The notes under the pieces: model-generated | The model's input: only the letters and a program-made list of their open reading frames with translations | Databases searched by the model: none | What the model was told of the DNA's origin: nothing | Position numbers and translations under genes: made by a program | In this document: piece after piece, positions 8,367-16,844 of the stretch | Numbering within the stretch: position 1 is the first letter of the stretch | Layout of the letters: every line of letters starts with the position of its first letter | Source: Flavobacterium psychrophilum | Lineage (GTDB): Bacteria > Bacteroidota > Bacteroidia > Flavobacteriales > Flavobacteriaceae | NCBI GenBank assembly: GCA_945860385.1 | Contig: CAMAQD010000023.1 | Coordinates: 1 to 56,687, forward strand | Direction of reading: 5' to 3' | DNA: 56,687 nt

Positions 8367-9107
8367 ATGGCTACCAAAATAACAGCAAAAAAACCTAAAC
8401 CTTCATCCCAAAAAAGTACAGGTACTTTCATGAACAAAGTGACACGTTTTCTATTTAAAGCGTTGCTATGGTTTTTTGGACTGTCTATTTTTTTTGTAAT
8501 TCTATATAAATTTGTCCCAGTTCCATTTACCCCTTTGATGGTTTTTCGGGTTGTAGAAAATAAATTAGCAGGAAAGGAAAATTATTATAGCCACGATTGG
8601 GAACCTTTAGAAAATATTTCGACCAATTTGCAAAAAGCGGTAATCGCTAGTGAAGACGGTACTTTTTTGACTCATAATGGTTTCGATTTTACGGCTATGC
8701 AAAAAGCCTATAAGAACAACGAAAGAGGCCGAAGAATAAAAGGAGGAAGTACCATTTCGCAACAAACGGCCAAAAATGTTTTTCTTTGGCAAGGAAGAAG
8801 TTATCTTCGCAAAGGTCTTGAAGCTTATTTCACAGTGTTGATAGAATTAATTTGGGGTAAGGAACGCATTATGGAAGTCTATCTCAACAGTATCGAAATG
8901 GGGAATGGCGTTTATGGTGCTCAAGCCGCAACCCAACATTGGTACAGAAAAGACGCGAGCAGTCTTACAAAAATGCAAGCTGCTGGAATTGCCGCTATTT
9001 TACCTAATCCAAGGAAATATTCAGCTACAAGTTCTTCGTCATACATCAATAACAGAAAGGCCAAAATTGTCCGCATTATGAGACATATTGGCAAGATAGA
9101 GTATTAA
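8367..9107 (+). CDS. mtgA: Monofunctional peptidoglycan glycosyltransferase
   Basis: 246 residues. A basic cytoplasmic start (1-27) and one membrane helix (about 28-47) precede a GT51 domain. The EDxxF motif (SEDGTF, E96 catalytic) and [12 protein letters not shown] (about 126-137) are present, as is the helix with [16 protein letters not shown]. There is no transpeptidase domain, so it polymerises lipid II without cross-linking. It is a family relative of the PBP1C encoded at 29863. The 3' end is followed directly by a REP-like palindrome. Confidence 0.95.
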   Translation: MATKITAKKPKPSSQKSTGTFMNKVTRFLFKALLWFFGLSIFFVILYKFVPVPFTPLMVFRVVENKLAGKENYYSHDWEPLENISTNLQKAVIASEDGTFLTHNGFDFTAMQKAYKNNERGRRIKGGSTISQQTAKNVFLWQGRSYLRKGLEAYFTVLIELIWGKERIMEVYLNSIEMGNGVYGAQAATQHWYRKDASSLTKMQAAGIAAILPNPRKYSATSSSSYINNRKAKIVRIMRHIGKIEY

Positions 9108-9113
9108 AAAAAA

Positions 9114-9152
9114 GTCATTGCGAGTTACAAAATTTTCGTTCCTCGCAATGAC
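9114..9152. repeat. REP-like palindrome with GTCATTGCGAG arms
   Basis: GTCATTGCGAG (9114-9124) pairs perfectly with CTCGCAATGAC (9142-9152) across a 17-base loop, between an A-run and ACAAAAAT. The minus strand continues GTCATTGCGAGGAACGAA, a sequence that recurs between genes in many bacteria and is associated with REP elements. It lies between convergent mtgA and the TonB receptor, where it could also act as a terminator. Confidence 0.8.
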
Positions 9153-9159
9153 AAAAATC

Positions 9160-11367
9160 TTAAATATTAAAATTCAATCCTAGAATTATATTTCTTCCAA
9201 TATTTGGAATACCATCTGTTTTTAGTCTGGAAAGATGTGCTGTGTATTCTTTGTCTAATAAATTATTGGCATTCAAATTTAGATCAAAAATGGTTTTTCC
9301 AAATTTTACCGTTCCGCCAAAACCAAGATTTAGCAAAGTATAGCCGTTCGATTTGGTTTCAAAACCACTTACATTATTTTGATTGAAAGTAGAGGAAACG
9401 TTCAAAGTCGCAAAACCATCTTTTAACCAGTTTTTGATTTTGAACTCAGTTCTAATGGTATTATTCCAATTGTTTGCAGGAATCAAAGGCAAATAATCTC
9501 CATTCTGTTTTTTGCCTGTAACGGTTTCAAAACTAGTTTCATAATGCAACCAATCTAACGGATGAGGATGAAAATGCAATCCGATTTCGCAACCAAATAA
9601 TTTAGCGTCATTTTGAATATAATCGAAAACAACGTTCTCGGCAATAATATCACCAGTTGGTGAAGTGTATATATAATTATTGATGTGGTTGTAAAATCCA
9701 TTAGCAAAAAACTCGAAATGGCTGCTTTTGTATTCTAAATTCAGATCGGTTTGCAGATTTTGTTCGGTTTTCAAATCGGAGTTCCCTACTTCATATCGAT
9801 TGGTTCCTTCGTGAACACCGTTTGAAGTTAGTTCTGCTAAATTGGGTGCTCTAAATCCTGAAGCTACGTTCAAACGCAAAGATAAATCCTTGTTTAAATT
9901 GGTTTTATATCCCAAAGACGCATTAAAACTGTCGAATGATTTGTCGATGGCTTTAAAAGAACCTTCCTCACCCGAAACTCCTTGGGCAGTTGTCGAGATA
10001 TTTCTGTTATCGAAACGCAATCCTGCTTGAATTGCATTCGATTTCCATTCGTAAACTCCAGTTCCAAAAAGACCAAAATCATTGGTGGTCGCATCTGGAA
10101 TTAAATATTCTTCTCCCGAATTGGCATTGGTTTGGTGCATTCCTTGAATTCCAACTATGGATTCAAAATTTCCAATTTTTGGCAAATGGTATTTTGCATC
10201 ATAATTAAAAGTTTTCAATTTCATATGCAAAACAGCGATATTTCCGTCGGCTAATTCGCTTCGATCATTATCAATATAGCCCAAATCGACGTCTAATTTT
10301 GAGTTTTTGAAGAAAAAAATATTGTTCAAACTCAGCAAATTATTGTCTATAGCTTGACTTGGAAACTGTGTTATTTTGCTTTTGGTTTGTTCGGCAAGAC
10401 CGTTTTCTGGAATTCCTAAATCCAATTTATTGAAATTATATCTAAAAACGCTCGAAAACTTCGAATTGCTATAGCCAATTCCAGTTTTGAAATCAGTTTC
10501 ATTATAACGAGTATTGGTTACTCGATCCCCTTTCGCAATTTTATAATCGGAATGGGTGTTGTAAGTTCCACGAGCCAAGAATTTCCAATTTTCAGTAGAT
10601 GTTTTCAGTCCCAAAGTTGAATTGCTTCCCAAAGTGTTAGAGAAAAATTTCTGACTGAAATTTGTTTGAAAAGTGCCTGCATTAGCAAATTTTTCTGGAT
10701 TTAAGTACAAAACGCCGCCCAAAGCATCCGATCCATAAAGCAAGGAAGCGGGGCCTTTTATGACTTCGACACTTTCTATTCCAGCGTCATTTAATCCCAA
10801 ACCGTGCTCATCGCCAAACTGTTGATTTTCCATTCGAACACCTTGAGAATAGACCAAAACCCGGTTGCCACTCAAGCCACGAATGACAGGTTTCCCAATG
10901 GAAGTTCCCGTAGAAACTTGCGAAACTCCTGGAATGGTTGCCAATCCTTCGATTAAGGTAGAGGTTCCTTTTTGTTGCAGTTCTTTGATAGTGGAATGTT
11001 CGACTTTCATCACATTTTGCGATTGAATTTTATTAAAAGCTGTCGATACAATCACTTCATCCATATGCAAAACAGTTTCTTCAAGAATAATATCGAGAAT
11101 ATTTTCTTTTTTTAGAACATTAATGGTTTTATTTTGAGTTGCAAAACCTGTGCAGGCAAAGGTCAGTTTTGCGGTTCCAGTGGAAATATTGGACAAGGTA
11201 TATTTTCCGTTTTCGTCTGTCGATGTGCCTTTGTGTAATTCTGGTGCGTAAACAGAAACGCCAATTATGGGTTTGTTTTTTACATCGAGTATTTTTCCTG
11301 TAACGGAATTTTGAGCAGATAGTATAGCTGAAAACCCAAGAATTAGGGTAATTATGAAATTTTTCAT
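9160..11367 (-). CDS. TonB-dependent outer-membrane receptor, probably for a metal
   Basis: 735 residues. In order: a signal peptide (1-18, ending LSA), a carboxypeptidase-regulatory-like domain (about 20-95), a plug (about 105-225) with IRGLSGNRVLVYSQGVRMEN and VEVIKGPASLLYGSDALGG, and a 22-strand-type barrel ending in a hydrophobic/aromatic-spaced tail (ILGLNFNI). The plug sequence GDEHGLGLNDAGIESVEVI resembles zinc or copper receptors of the ZnuD kind, a judgement from memory. It lies 85 bases downstream of a small Cys/His-rich exported protein with no promoter box between, suggesting an operon for metal uptake. The substrate is not proved. Confidence 0.9.
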   Translation of the reverse strand: MKNFIITLILGFSAILSAQNSVTGKILDVKNKPIIGVSVYAPELHKGTSTDENGKYTLSNISTGTAKLTFACTGFATQNKTINVLKKENILDIILEETVLHMDEVIVSTAFNKIQSQNVMKVEHSTIKELQQKGTSTLIEGLATIPGVSQVSTGTSIGKPVIRGLSGNRVLVYSQGVRMENQQFGDEHGLGLNDAGIESVEVIKGPASLLYGSDALGGVLYLNPEKFANAGTFQTNFSQKFFSNTLGSNSTLGLKTSTENWKFLARGTYNTHSDYKIAKGDRVTNTRYNETDFKTGIGYSNSKFSSVFRYNFNKLDLGIPENGLAEQTKSKITQFPSQAIDNNLLSLNNIFFFKNSKLDVDLGYIDNDRSELADGNIAVLHMKLKTFNYDAKYHLPKIGNFESIVGIQGMHQTNANSGEEYLIPDATTNDFGLFGTGVYEWKSNAIQAGLRFDNRNISTTAQGVSGEEGSFKAIDKSFDSFNASLGYKTNLNKDLSLRLNVASGFRAPNLAELTSNGVHEGTNRYEVGNSDLKTEQNLQTDLNLEYKSSHFEFFANGFYNHINNYIYTSPTGDIIAENVVFDYIQNDAKLFGCEIGLHFHPHPLDWLHYETSFETVTGKKQNGDYLPLIPANNWNNTIRTEFKIKNWLKDGFATLNVSSTFNQNNVSGFETKSNGYTLLNLGFGGTVKFGKTIFDLNLNANNLLDKEYTAHLSRLKTDGIPNIGRNIILGLNFNI

Positions 11368-11399
11368 TTGAAATGATTTTATTGTTATATTGAAGTTCA

Positions 11400-11449
11400 G
11401 ACCTGACAGTTAATTAAAACCTGTTAAGTCTTTTAGAAATTTTCTAAAA
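11400..11449. other. Two inverted repeats in the operon gap
   Basis: GACCTGACAG (11400-11409) pairs imperfectly with CTGTTAAGTC (11421-11430), and TTTTAGAA (11431-11438) pairs with TTCTAAAA (11442-11449). They lie between the Cys/His-rich gene and the receptor gene. They may be an mRNA-processing or stabilising structure, or a regulator site. Confidence 0.4.
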
Positions 11450-11452
11450 TAT

Positions 11453-11803
11453 TTAAACAATAAAAACCGGGGGAGCACGAAGCGCAAAAAGGCTTCCTTT
11501 AAAAAATTGGGTTATTTCCCTGGATTTAAAAAAAGAATATCCAGAAGAAAATGTTGTTTTTTGGAATTCAAAATGCTGAATATCCGCGGTTACAAAACTG
11601 CTTACAGTAAAATTACACACAAAACAATGTTCTACATTATGATGCTGGTGCGTAATTTCTTGGCGTGAATTGTGTCTATGGTGGCATTCTTTTTCAGAAA
11701 GTTGTTTTGCCAGATGTTCATAACTATGCATAAACTGGAACAGCATTGAAAACAATACGGCAACTGTTAATACAGAATTTACTATAACAAATTTCTTTTT
11801 CAT
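11453..11803 (-). CDS. Small exported Cys/His-rich protein, possible metal binder
   Basis: 116 residues from the ATG at 11803. An upstream in-frame start at 11827 would place the promoter inside the gene. A hydrophobic N-terminal segment (about 6-24) acts as signal or anchor. Then come the ligand-rich residues ECHHRHNSRQ, THQHHNVEHC and CFVC: three cysteines and many histidines within about 35 residues. The C-terminus LFALRAPPVFIV resembles a common ending (LRxPP) of Bacteroidota proteins found beside metal-related TonB receptors. Function unknown; metal binding or sensing at the periplasmic face is inferred from ligands and neighbour. Confidence 0.75.
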   Translation of the reverse strand: MKKKFVIVNSVLTVAVLFSMLFQFMHSYEHLAKQLSEKECHHRHNSRQEITHQHHNVEHCFVCNFTVSSFVTADIQHFEFQKTTFSSGYSFFKSREITQFFKGSLFALRAPPVFIV

Positions 11804-11809
11804 TTGCTG

Positions 11810-11817
11810 CAAATATA
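11810..11817 (-). promoter_or_regulatory. -7 box six bases from the start codon
   Basis: TATATTTG on the minus strand ends six bases before the ATG at 11803, so the mRNA would have almost no leader. The matching -33 region would fall in the arm of the asd terminator (11832-11875). Confidence 0.6.
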
Positions 11818-11831
11818 GAAATAGCAAATAA

Positions 11832-11875
11832 AAAATCCAGTTAACTTTACGATTATTTAAAGTTAACTGGATTTT
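11832..11875 (-). terminator. asd terminator with 18-base arms
   Basis: AAAATCCAGTTAACTTTA (11832-11849) pairs perfectly with 11858-11875 around an 8-base loop. A T-run follows on the minus strand. It ends asd and directly abuts the promoter of the next gene. Confidence 0.9.
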
Positions 11876-11894
11876 GTTAAATATTAAAAGGCTT

Positions 11895-12884
11895 TTAAAC
11901 CAAATTATGTGCTACCAAATATTGTGCTATTTGAATGGTGTTTGTTGCAGCTCCTTTTCTCAAATTATCTGCTACAATCCACATATTTAAGGTGTTCGGT
12001 TGGCTTTCGTCACGACGAATTCTACCTACAAAAACGTCATTTTTTCCTTCGGAATATCTTGGCATTGGATAGGTAAAAGTGTCTAGATTGTCTTGAACCA
12101 CGATGCCATCGGTCTGGCTCAAAATTGTTCTTACTTCGTTCACGTCAAAATCAGTACTGAATTCAACATTTACTGCTTCGCTATGTCCGCCAACTACTGG
12201 AACACGAACTGCTGTTGCAGTTACTGCAATGCTGTTGTCTCCTAATATTTTTTTGGTTTCATTAGACAATTTCATTTCTTCTTTGGTGTAACCATTGGGT
12301 TCAAAACTATCGCATTGTGGAATACAATTGCGGTTGATTTTGTATTTATAAACCATATCGCCTTCAATTCCTGCACATTCATTTTCGAATTGTTGCACCG
12401 CTTTTACACCCGTTCCAGTGATGGATTGGTAAGTAGAAACCACAACACGTTTGATGTTGTATTTTTTGTGCAAAGGCGCTAAAGCCAACACCATCTGAAT
12501 AGTAGAACAATTTGGATTGGCTATGATTTTATCTTCTTTTGTCAATTCATTTGCGTTGATTTCAGGAACGATTAATTTTTTGGTTGGATCCATTCTCCAA
12601 GCCGAAGAGTTGTCGATTACCGTAGTTCCAGCCGCAGCAAATTTTGGCGCCCAATCTAATGAAGTTTGACCTCCAGCCGAAAAAACAGCTATATCTGCTT
12701 TCATATCAACTGCGGTTTGTAATCCGACAACGGTGTGTTTTTGTCCTTTGAATTCAATTATTTTTCCAACTGATTTTTCAGAAGCAACCAAGATTAATTG
12801 GGTGTAAGGAAAATTTGTTTCTTCTATTACTTTTAACATTATTTCGCCGACCATTCCTGTGGCACCTACAATTGCAAGTTTCAT
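11895..12884 (-). CDS. asd: Aspartate-semialdehyde dehydrogenase
   Basis: 329 residues from the ATG at 12884. The frame is open to 12941, but a -7 box lies between, so the extra 19 residues are not translated. The enzyme reduces aspartyl phosphate to the semialdehyde using NADPH, feeding lysine, diaminopimelate, threonine and methionine. The N-terminal nucleotide loop AIVGATGMVG and catalytic C126 in ANPNCSTIQM are clear, as are GGHSEAVNVEF and the helix ending in NTIQIAQYLV. Its partner kinase is encoded at 48165, not nearby. Confidence 0.97.
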   Translation of the reverse strand: MKLAIVGATGMVGEIMLKVIEETNFPYTQLILVASEKSVGKIIEFKGQKHTVVGLQTAVDMKADIAVFSAGGQTSLDWAPKFAAAGTTVIDNSSAWRMDPTKKLIVPEINANELTKEDKIIANPNCSTIQMVLALAPLHKKYNIKRVVVSTYQSITGTGVKAVQQFENECAGIEGDMVYKYKINRNCIPQCDSFEPNGYTKEEMKLSNETKKILGDNSIAVTATAVRVPVVGGHSEAVNVEFSTDFDVNEVRTILSQTDGIVVQDNLDTFTYPMPRYSEGKNDVFVGRIRRDESQPNTLNMWIVADNLRKGAATNTIQIAQYLVAHNLV

Positions 12885-12921
12885 ATTATTTATTTTAAAT
12901 TTTATTTCTAATTTTGAGATA

Positions 12922-12951
12922 CAAAAATAAGTAATATTCAAACGTAAACAA
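12922..12951 (-). promoter_or_regulatory. Promoter of asd
   Basis: On the minus strand TTG (12951-12949), 19 bases, then TATTTTTG (12929-12922) give a near-perfect Bacteroidota promoter. It fixes the asd start at 12884 with a leader of about 30 bases. Confidence 0.8.
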
Positions 12952-13003
12952 GCACGTTCACAAAAAATAACAAATTGTTATATTTATAACAATTAAAAAA
13001 AAG

Positions 13004-13025
13004 AACCACGCTGTATGGCGTGGTT
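13004..13025 (-). terminator. Terminator of mscL
   Basis: AACCACGC (13004-13011) pairs with GCGTGGTT (13018-13025) around a 6-base loop. A T-run follows on the minus strand. Confidence 0.85.
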
Positions 13026-13053
13026 TAGTTAGAATATATAATGTAGCGGAAAT

Positions 13054-13470
13054 TTATTTTTTAAGCAAATCTCTGATTTGTGTCAATAATTCTTCTTGAG
13101 TTGGTCCGGCTGGTGCGGCAGGAGCTACTTCTTCTTTTTTCTTAGCCTTTTCAGCAGCTCTCAATACTACAAAAACAAAAAATGAGATTACAACAAAATT
13201 GATGATGGCTTGAACCAAGTTTCCGTAAGTGATCACTGCAGCTCCAGCAGTTTTTGCAGCAGCTAAATCGGCATAACTATTACCGTCAAGAGTGATAAAT
13301 TTTTTAGTAAAATCTATTCCTCCAGTTATTAAACCTACAATAGGCATAATTACATCATCTACTGCAGAACCCACAATTTTGCCAAAAGCTCCACCAATAA
13401 CAACTGCAGTTGCTAAACTAAGTACATCGCCTCTCATTAAAGAAGCCTTAAAATCTTTAAAAAATCCCAT
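13054..13470 (-). CDS. mscL: Large-conductance mechanosensitive channel
   Basis: 138 residues, the usual size. It forms an inner-membrane pentamer that opens on hypo-osmotic shock. The pore-lining first helix [19 protein letters not shown] (about 17-35) with DDVIMPIVG is diagnostic. The second helix is at about 85-103 ([18 protein letters not shown]), followed by a charged cytoplasmic helix (EKAKKKEE) and a C-terminal bundle with [11 protein letters not shown]. It appears monocistronic between asd and murF-alr, all on the minus strand. Confidence 0.97.
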   Translation of the reverse strand: MGFFKDFKASLMRGDVLSLATAVVIGGAFGKIVGSAVDDVIMPIVGLITGGIDFTKKFITLDGNSYADLAAAKTAGAAVITYGNLVQAIINFVVISFFVFVVLRAAEKAKKKEEVAPAAPAGPTQEELLTQIRDLLKK

Positions 13471-13532
13471 AGTTTTTTTGTTTTTTTAGTTAAAATGTAA
13501 CACGAATATAAAAATTTTATTTAAAATAACAT

Positions 13533-15962
13533 TTATTCTCTATAAAAAACTCGTTTTACTCTTTGTGAAATACTGGTCAGAATTTCATATGGAATAGTTT
13601 GTAATTGATTGGACATAAAAGTAACTGTTGGGCTTTCGCCAAAAATAATGACTGGATCTCCTTCCTTGCAATTGATGTCAGAAATGTCAACCATCAACAT
13701 ATCCATACAAATACTGCCAACGATAGTTGCTTTTTGATTGTTAATGGTTACGAAACCAACGCCATTTCCCCAATGCCTCGAAATTCCATCGGCATAACCA
13801 ATTGGGATTGTGGCAATTTTTGTGGGCTTATCAGCAATAAATCGTCTTCCATAACCCACGCTTTCGCTAGCCTGAATAGTTCTGATTTGTGAAATAATTG
13901 ATTTTAATGTACCTACATTTTCCAAATATTTCTGATCTTCAACTTCATTGGAAACACCATAAAGCCCGATGCCAAGACGAACCATATCGTATTGAGCTTG
14001 CGGAAAATTACTAATTCCCGAAGTGTTCAAAATGTGGCGAATGGGTTTTATTTTCATTTCAGCCATCAATTTCGATGATAATTTTTCAAATTTAACAAGC
14101 TGAGAATTTGCAAATTCTTGATGTTCTAAATCATCACTAGTGGCCATATGCGACAAAATACTTTTTACGGTCACGAATTTATTTTCCTTTAAAATCGCAA
14201 TTAATTGGTCCAGATTTTCTTCTTCGAAACCCAAACGGTGCATTCCCGTGTCGAGTTTGATGTGAATAGGGAAGTGTTTGAGTTTTCGCTTTTCGGCAAT
14301 TTTTAAGAAAGCGTTTAATCCTTTCAAACTGTAAATTTCGGGTTCTAATTTATACTGTATAATCGCCGAAAAGCTTGTGGTTTCTGGATTTAATACCATT
14401 ATTGGCAAAGTAATTCCAGCATTTTTCAACGAAATTCCTTCATCGGCAAAAGCCACGCCTAAATAATCTACTTTATGATGTTCAAGCAATTTTGCAATTT
14501 CAAATCCGCCGCTTCCATAACCAAAAGCTTTTACCATAACCATCATTTTGGTGGTAGGTTTTAGTTTTGATTTATAAAAACTGAGATTGTGACTGATGGA
14601 ATTCAGGTTGATTTCTAGAACCGTTTCATGCGTTTTCTCTTCTAAAGCGGCAACGATTTCTTCAAATTGAAAATGTCTCGCTCCTTTGATCAAGATGGTT
14701 TCATTGATGAAATTCAAATAGTTTAAATTTAGAAAAAAGTCGGCCGTGTTTTTAAAAGTGATACAATTTTTGAATTTGTGTTTGAATGTCGAAATGGTCT
14801 CGCCAATACCAATAACCCGATTGATATTATTGGAGGTAATCAACTGCGAAACCTTAGAATACAATTCCTCGTTAGACAGTCCGCTTTGGAAAATATCCGA
14901 TAAGATTAGCGTTTTATTCTTGTATTGTGTTTGACTTTCCAGAAAATCCAAAGCAATTTTTAATGACTGAAAATCCGAACTGTAACTGTCGTCAATCAGT
15001 GTTGTATTGTTGATTCCAGTTTTGACTTTTAAACGCATTTCGACTGGATACAACCATTTCATTCGGTTTTGAATTGTAGTTTTATCGTATTTAAAACTCA
15101 ATAGAACCATTAAACAACTGATGGCATTTTCAACAGAAGCTTCATCTTGAAAGGGTATTTGGATATCGAAATTATCTTTACCGTTACGTATTTGTAAAAC
15201 CGTTTTGTCTTGAATCTCCTTTTTTGAAATAAAGACATCGGCGGTTTCGTCGCTGAAACTCCAAGAAAAGGTCTTTATTTTGGATTCAATAAGTGCATCA
15301 ACCGATTTATTTTTTTGATAAATGATTAGTTTCGAATGTTTAAAAAGTTTTAGTTTTTCCTTAACTTTTTTCTCCAAATCTTCAAAGCCTTCATCGTGGG
15401 CCGAACCAATATTTGTTATAATTCCAATGGTGGGTTTGATGATGACTTCCAGTTTTTCCATCTCGTTCATTTTGGAAATTCCTGCTTCAAAAATGCCCAA
15501 ATTGTGTTTGTCATTAATCGAAATCACAGATAAAGGAACACCCACTTGCGAATTGTAGCTCTTGGGACTTCGGATAATGTTGAAATCTGGATTTAATAGA
15601 AAATTTAGCCATTCTTTGACAATGGTTTTTCCGTTACTTCCTGTCAATCCAATAACTGGAAATTTAAAAAGACTGCGATGATATGCAGCAAATTTTTGCA
15701 AGGCATCCAAAGTGTTTTCTACAATTAAAAAGCTGGCTTTATCAGACAATCCTTCTGGAATGCGGGTAACAACAAAGTTTTGAACCCCTTTTTCGATTAA
15801 GTTTGAAATATAGATGTGGGCATCATTATTAGGTCCAACTAAGGCAAAGAACAAGGTGTTTTTATTGTTTTGCAAAGAACGACTATCGATAGAGATATTG
15901 TCAATTGGGCCATTACTATCTCCAAACCTTTTGGCGTGAAGAATTTTTTCGAGGTTTTTCAT
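13533..15962 (-). CDS. murF-alr: Fused MurF ligase and alanine racemase
   Basis: 809 residues. Residues 1 to about 435 are MurF, which adds D-Ala-D-Ala to the UDP-MurNAc tripeptide; the ATP loop TGSNGKT contains K112. From about 440 the racemase domain supplies D-alanine; K478 in VKAFGYGSGG is the pyridoxal-phosphate lysine, and RLGIGLYGVS and SVGYGRRF are family motifs. Fusion of the two is a known Bacteroidota arrangement that links making D-Ala to its use. Both active-site motifs look intact. There is no frameshift at the junction. Confidence 0.96.
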   Translation of the reverse strand: MKNLEKILHAKRFGDSNGPIDNISIDSRSLQNNKNTLFFALVGPNNDAHIYISNLIEKGVQNFVVTRIPEGLSDKASFLIVENTLDALQKFAAYHRSLFKFPVIGLTGSNGKTIVKEWLNFLLNPDFNIIRSPKSYNSQVGVPLSVISINDKHNLGIFEAGISKMNEMEKLEVIIKPTIGIITNIGSAHDEGFEDLEKKVKEKLKLFKHSKLIIYQKNKSVDALIESKIKTFSWSFSDETADVFISKKEIQDKTVLQIRNGKDNFDIQIPFQDEASVENAISCLMVLLSFKYDKTTIQNRMKWLYPVEMRLKVKTGINNTTLIDDSYSSDFQSLKIALDFLESQTQYKNKTLILSDIFQSGLSNEELYSKVSQLITSNNINRVIGIGETISTFKHKFKNCITFKNTADFFLNLNYLNFINETILIKGARHFQFEEIVAALEEKTHETVLEINLNSISHNLSFYKSKLKPTTKMMVMVKAFGYGSGGFEIAKLLEHHKVDYLGVAFADEGISLKNAGITLPIMVLNPETTSFSAIIQYKLEPEIYSLKGLNAFLKIAEKRKLKHFPIHIKLDTGMHRLGFEEENLDQLIAILKENKFVTVKSILSHMATSDDLEHQEFANSQLVKFEKLSSKLMAEMKIKPIRHILNTSGISNFPQAQYDMVRLGIGLYGVSNEVEDQKYLENVGTLKSIISQIRTIQASESVGYGRRFIADKPTKIATIPIGYADGISRHWGNGVGFVTINNQKATIVGSICMDMLMVDISDINCKEGDPVIIFGESPTVTFMSNQLQTIPYEILTSISQRVKRVFYRE

Positions 15963-16152
15963 AGTAAAACTAAAAATTCTGTTGGTATCATTACTGGAAT
16001 TTCGGAGTCTACGAAATTAAAAAAAATGGTTGTCAATAATGATTTTTGTATGTATAAAAATACAGAAAAAACTTTACAATAAATAAAAAATTAGCTTTTT
16101 TCTAACTAAAAATAATTCCAGAATTATAAATTTTTAGAGAAGTTTTGGAAAA

Positions 16153-16743
16153 CTATTTCTCCTCATCTTTTTTCATCGCATAAAAATACGCAGCACGACT
16201 CAAGGGTTCGTATTCTTCAGTTTCACCGAGCATAACGAGTTTGTCATTATCGGTTTTTCTAAAACTGTAATTGGCTAAATTTCCTGTTCGAGTGCAAACG
16301 GCATGAACTTTTGTCACATATTCGGCTGTAGCCATTAATGCTGGCATTGGTCCAAAAGGGTTTCCCTTGAAATCCATATCTAATCCAGCTACAATGACAC
16401 GAATGCCTTGATTTGCCAAATCATTGCAAATTTTCACGATTTCGTCATCAAAAAACTGTGCTTCGTCAATACCAACAACATCGCAACCTTGTGCCAAAAT
16501 AGCAATGTTTGCGGCTGCTGGAACTGGTGTGGAGCGAATTTCGTTGGCATCGTGGGATACAACCATTTCGTCATGATAACGGGTATCAATGGCAGGCTTG
16601 AAAATTTCTACTTTTTGTTTGGCAAATTGCGCTCGTTTTAGTCTGCGAATAAGTTCTTCGGTTTTACCTGAAAACATCGAACCGCAAATAACTTCGATCC
16701 AACCAAATTGTTCTTTATGATTTACTGTATTTTCGAGAAACAT
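16153..16743 (-). CDS. tdk: Thymidine kinase
   Basis: 196 residues, type II (TK1-like) thymidine kinase for pyrimidine salvage. The phosphate-binding loop [11 protein letters not shown] (about 21-31) is clear, as is the DEAQFFDD acid motif (about 93-100). There is a C-terminal lid region with [15 protein letters not shown] and the substrate motif [10 protein letters not shown]. Only one of the zinc cysteines usual in this family is obvious (C in VCTRT). It has a -7 box TAAATTTG at 16804-16797 on the minus strand. Confidence 0.95.
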   Translation of the reverse strand: MFLENTVNHKEQFGWIEVICGSMFSGKTEELIRRLKRAQFAKQKVEIFKPAIDTRYHDEMVVSHDANEIRSTPVPAAANIAILAQGCDVVGIDEAQFFDDEIVKICNDLANQGIRVIVAGLDMDFKGNPFGPMPALMATAEYVTKVHAVCTRTGNLANYSFRKTDNDKLVMLGETEEYEPLSRAAYFYAMKKDEEK

Positions 16744-16796
16744 TTTGTATTTTTCTGCCTTTAAAAAGGATTAGTTTTTATTACTTTGTATCGAAA

Positions 16797-16804
16797 CAAA
16801 TTTA
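16797..16804 (-). promoter_or_regulatory. -7 box of tdk
   Basis: TAAATTTG on the minus strand fits TAnnTTTG, with about 50 bases of leader. No clear -33 TTG. Confidence 0.5.
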
Positions 16805-16844
16805 TTAAAAAAGACACACCTTACTCACTATAATTTCAAAAGTT

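Noticed and set aside
9842..10208. Small overlapping frames inside the TonB receptor
   Set aside because: They follow the reading frames of a conserved receptor gene and show no start or homology of their own.
12885..12941. Nineteen-residue upstream extension of Asd
   Set aside because: The -7 box and transcription start lie inside it, and the conserved protein begins at MKLAIVGATG.
16000..16152. Possible gene between murF-alr and tdk
   Set aside because: The short plus-strand frame reaching 16082 is A+T rich with no recognisable domain and no promoter.
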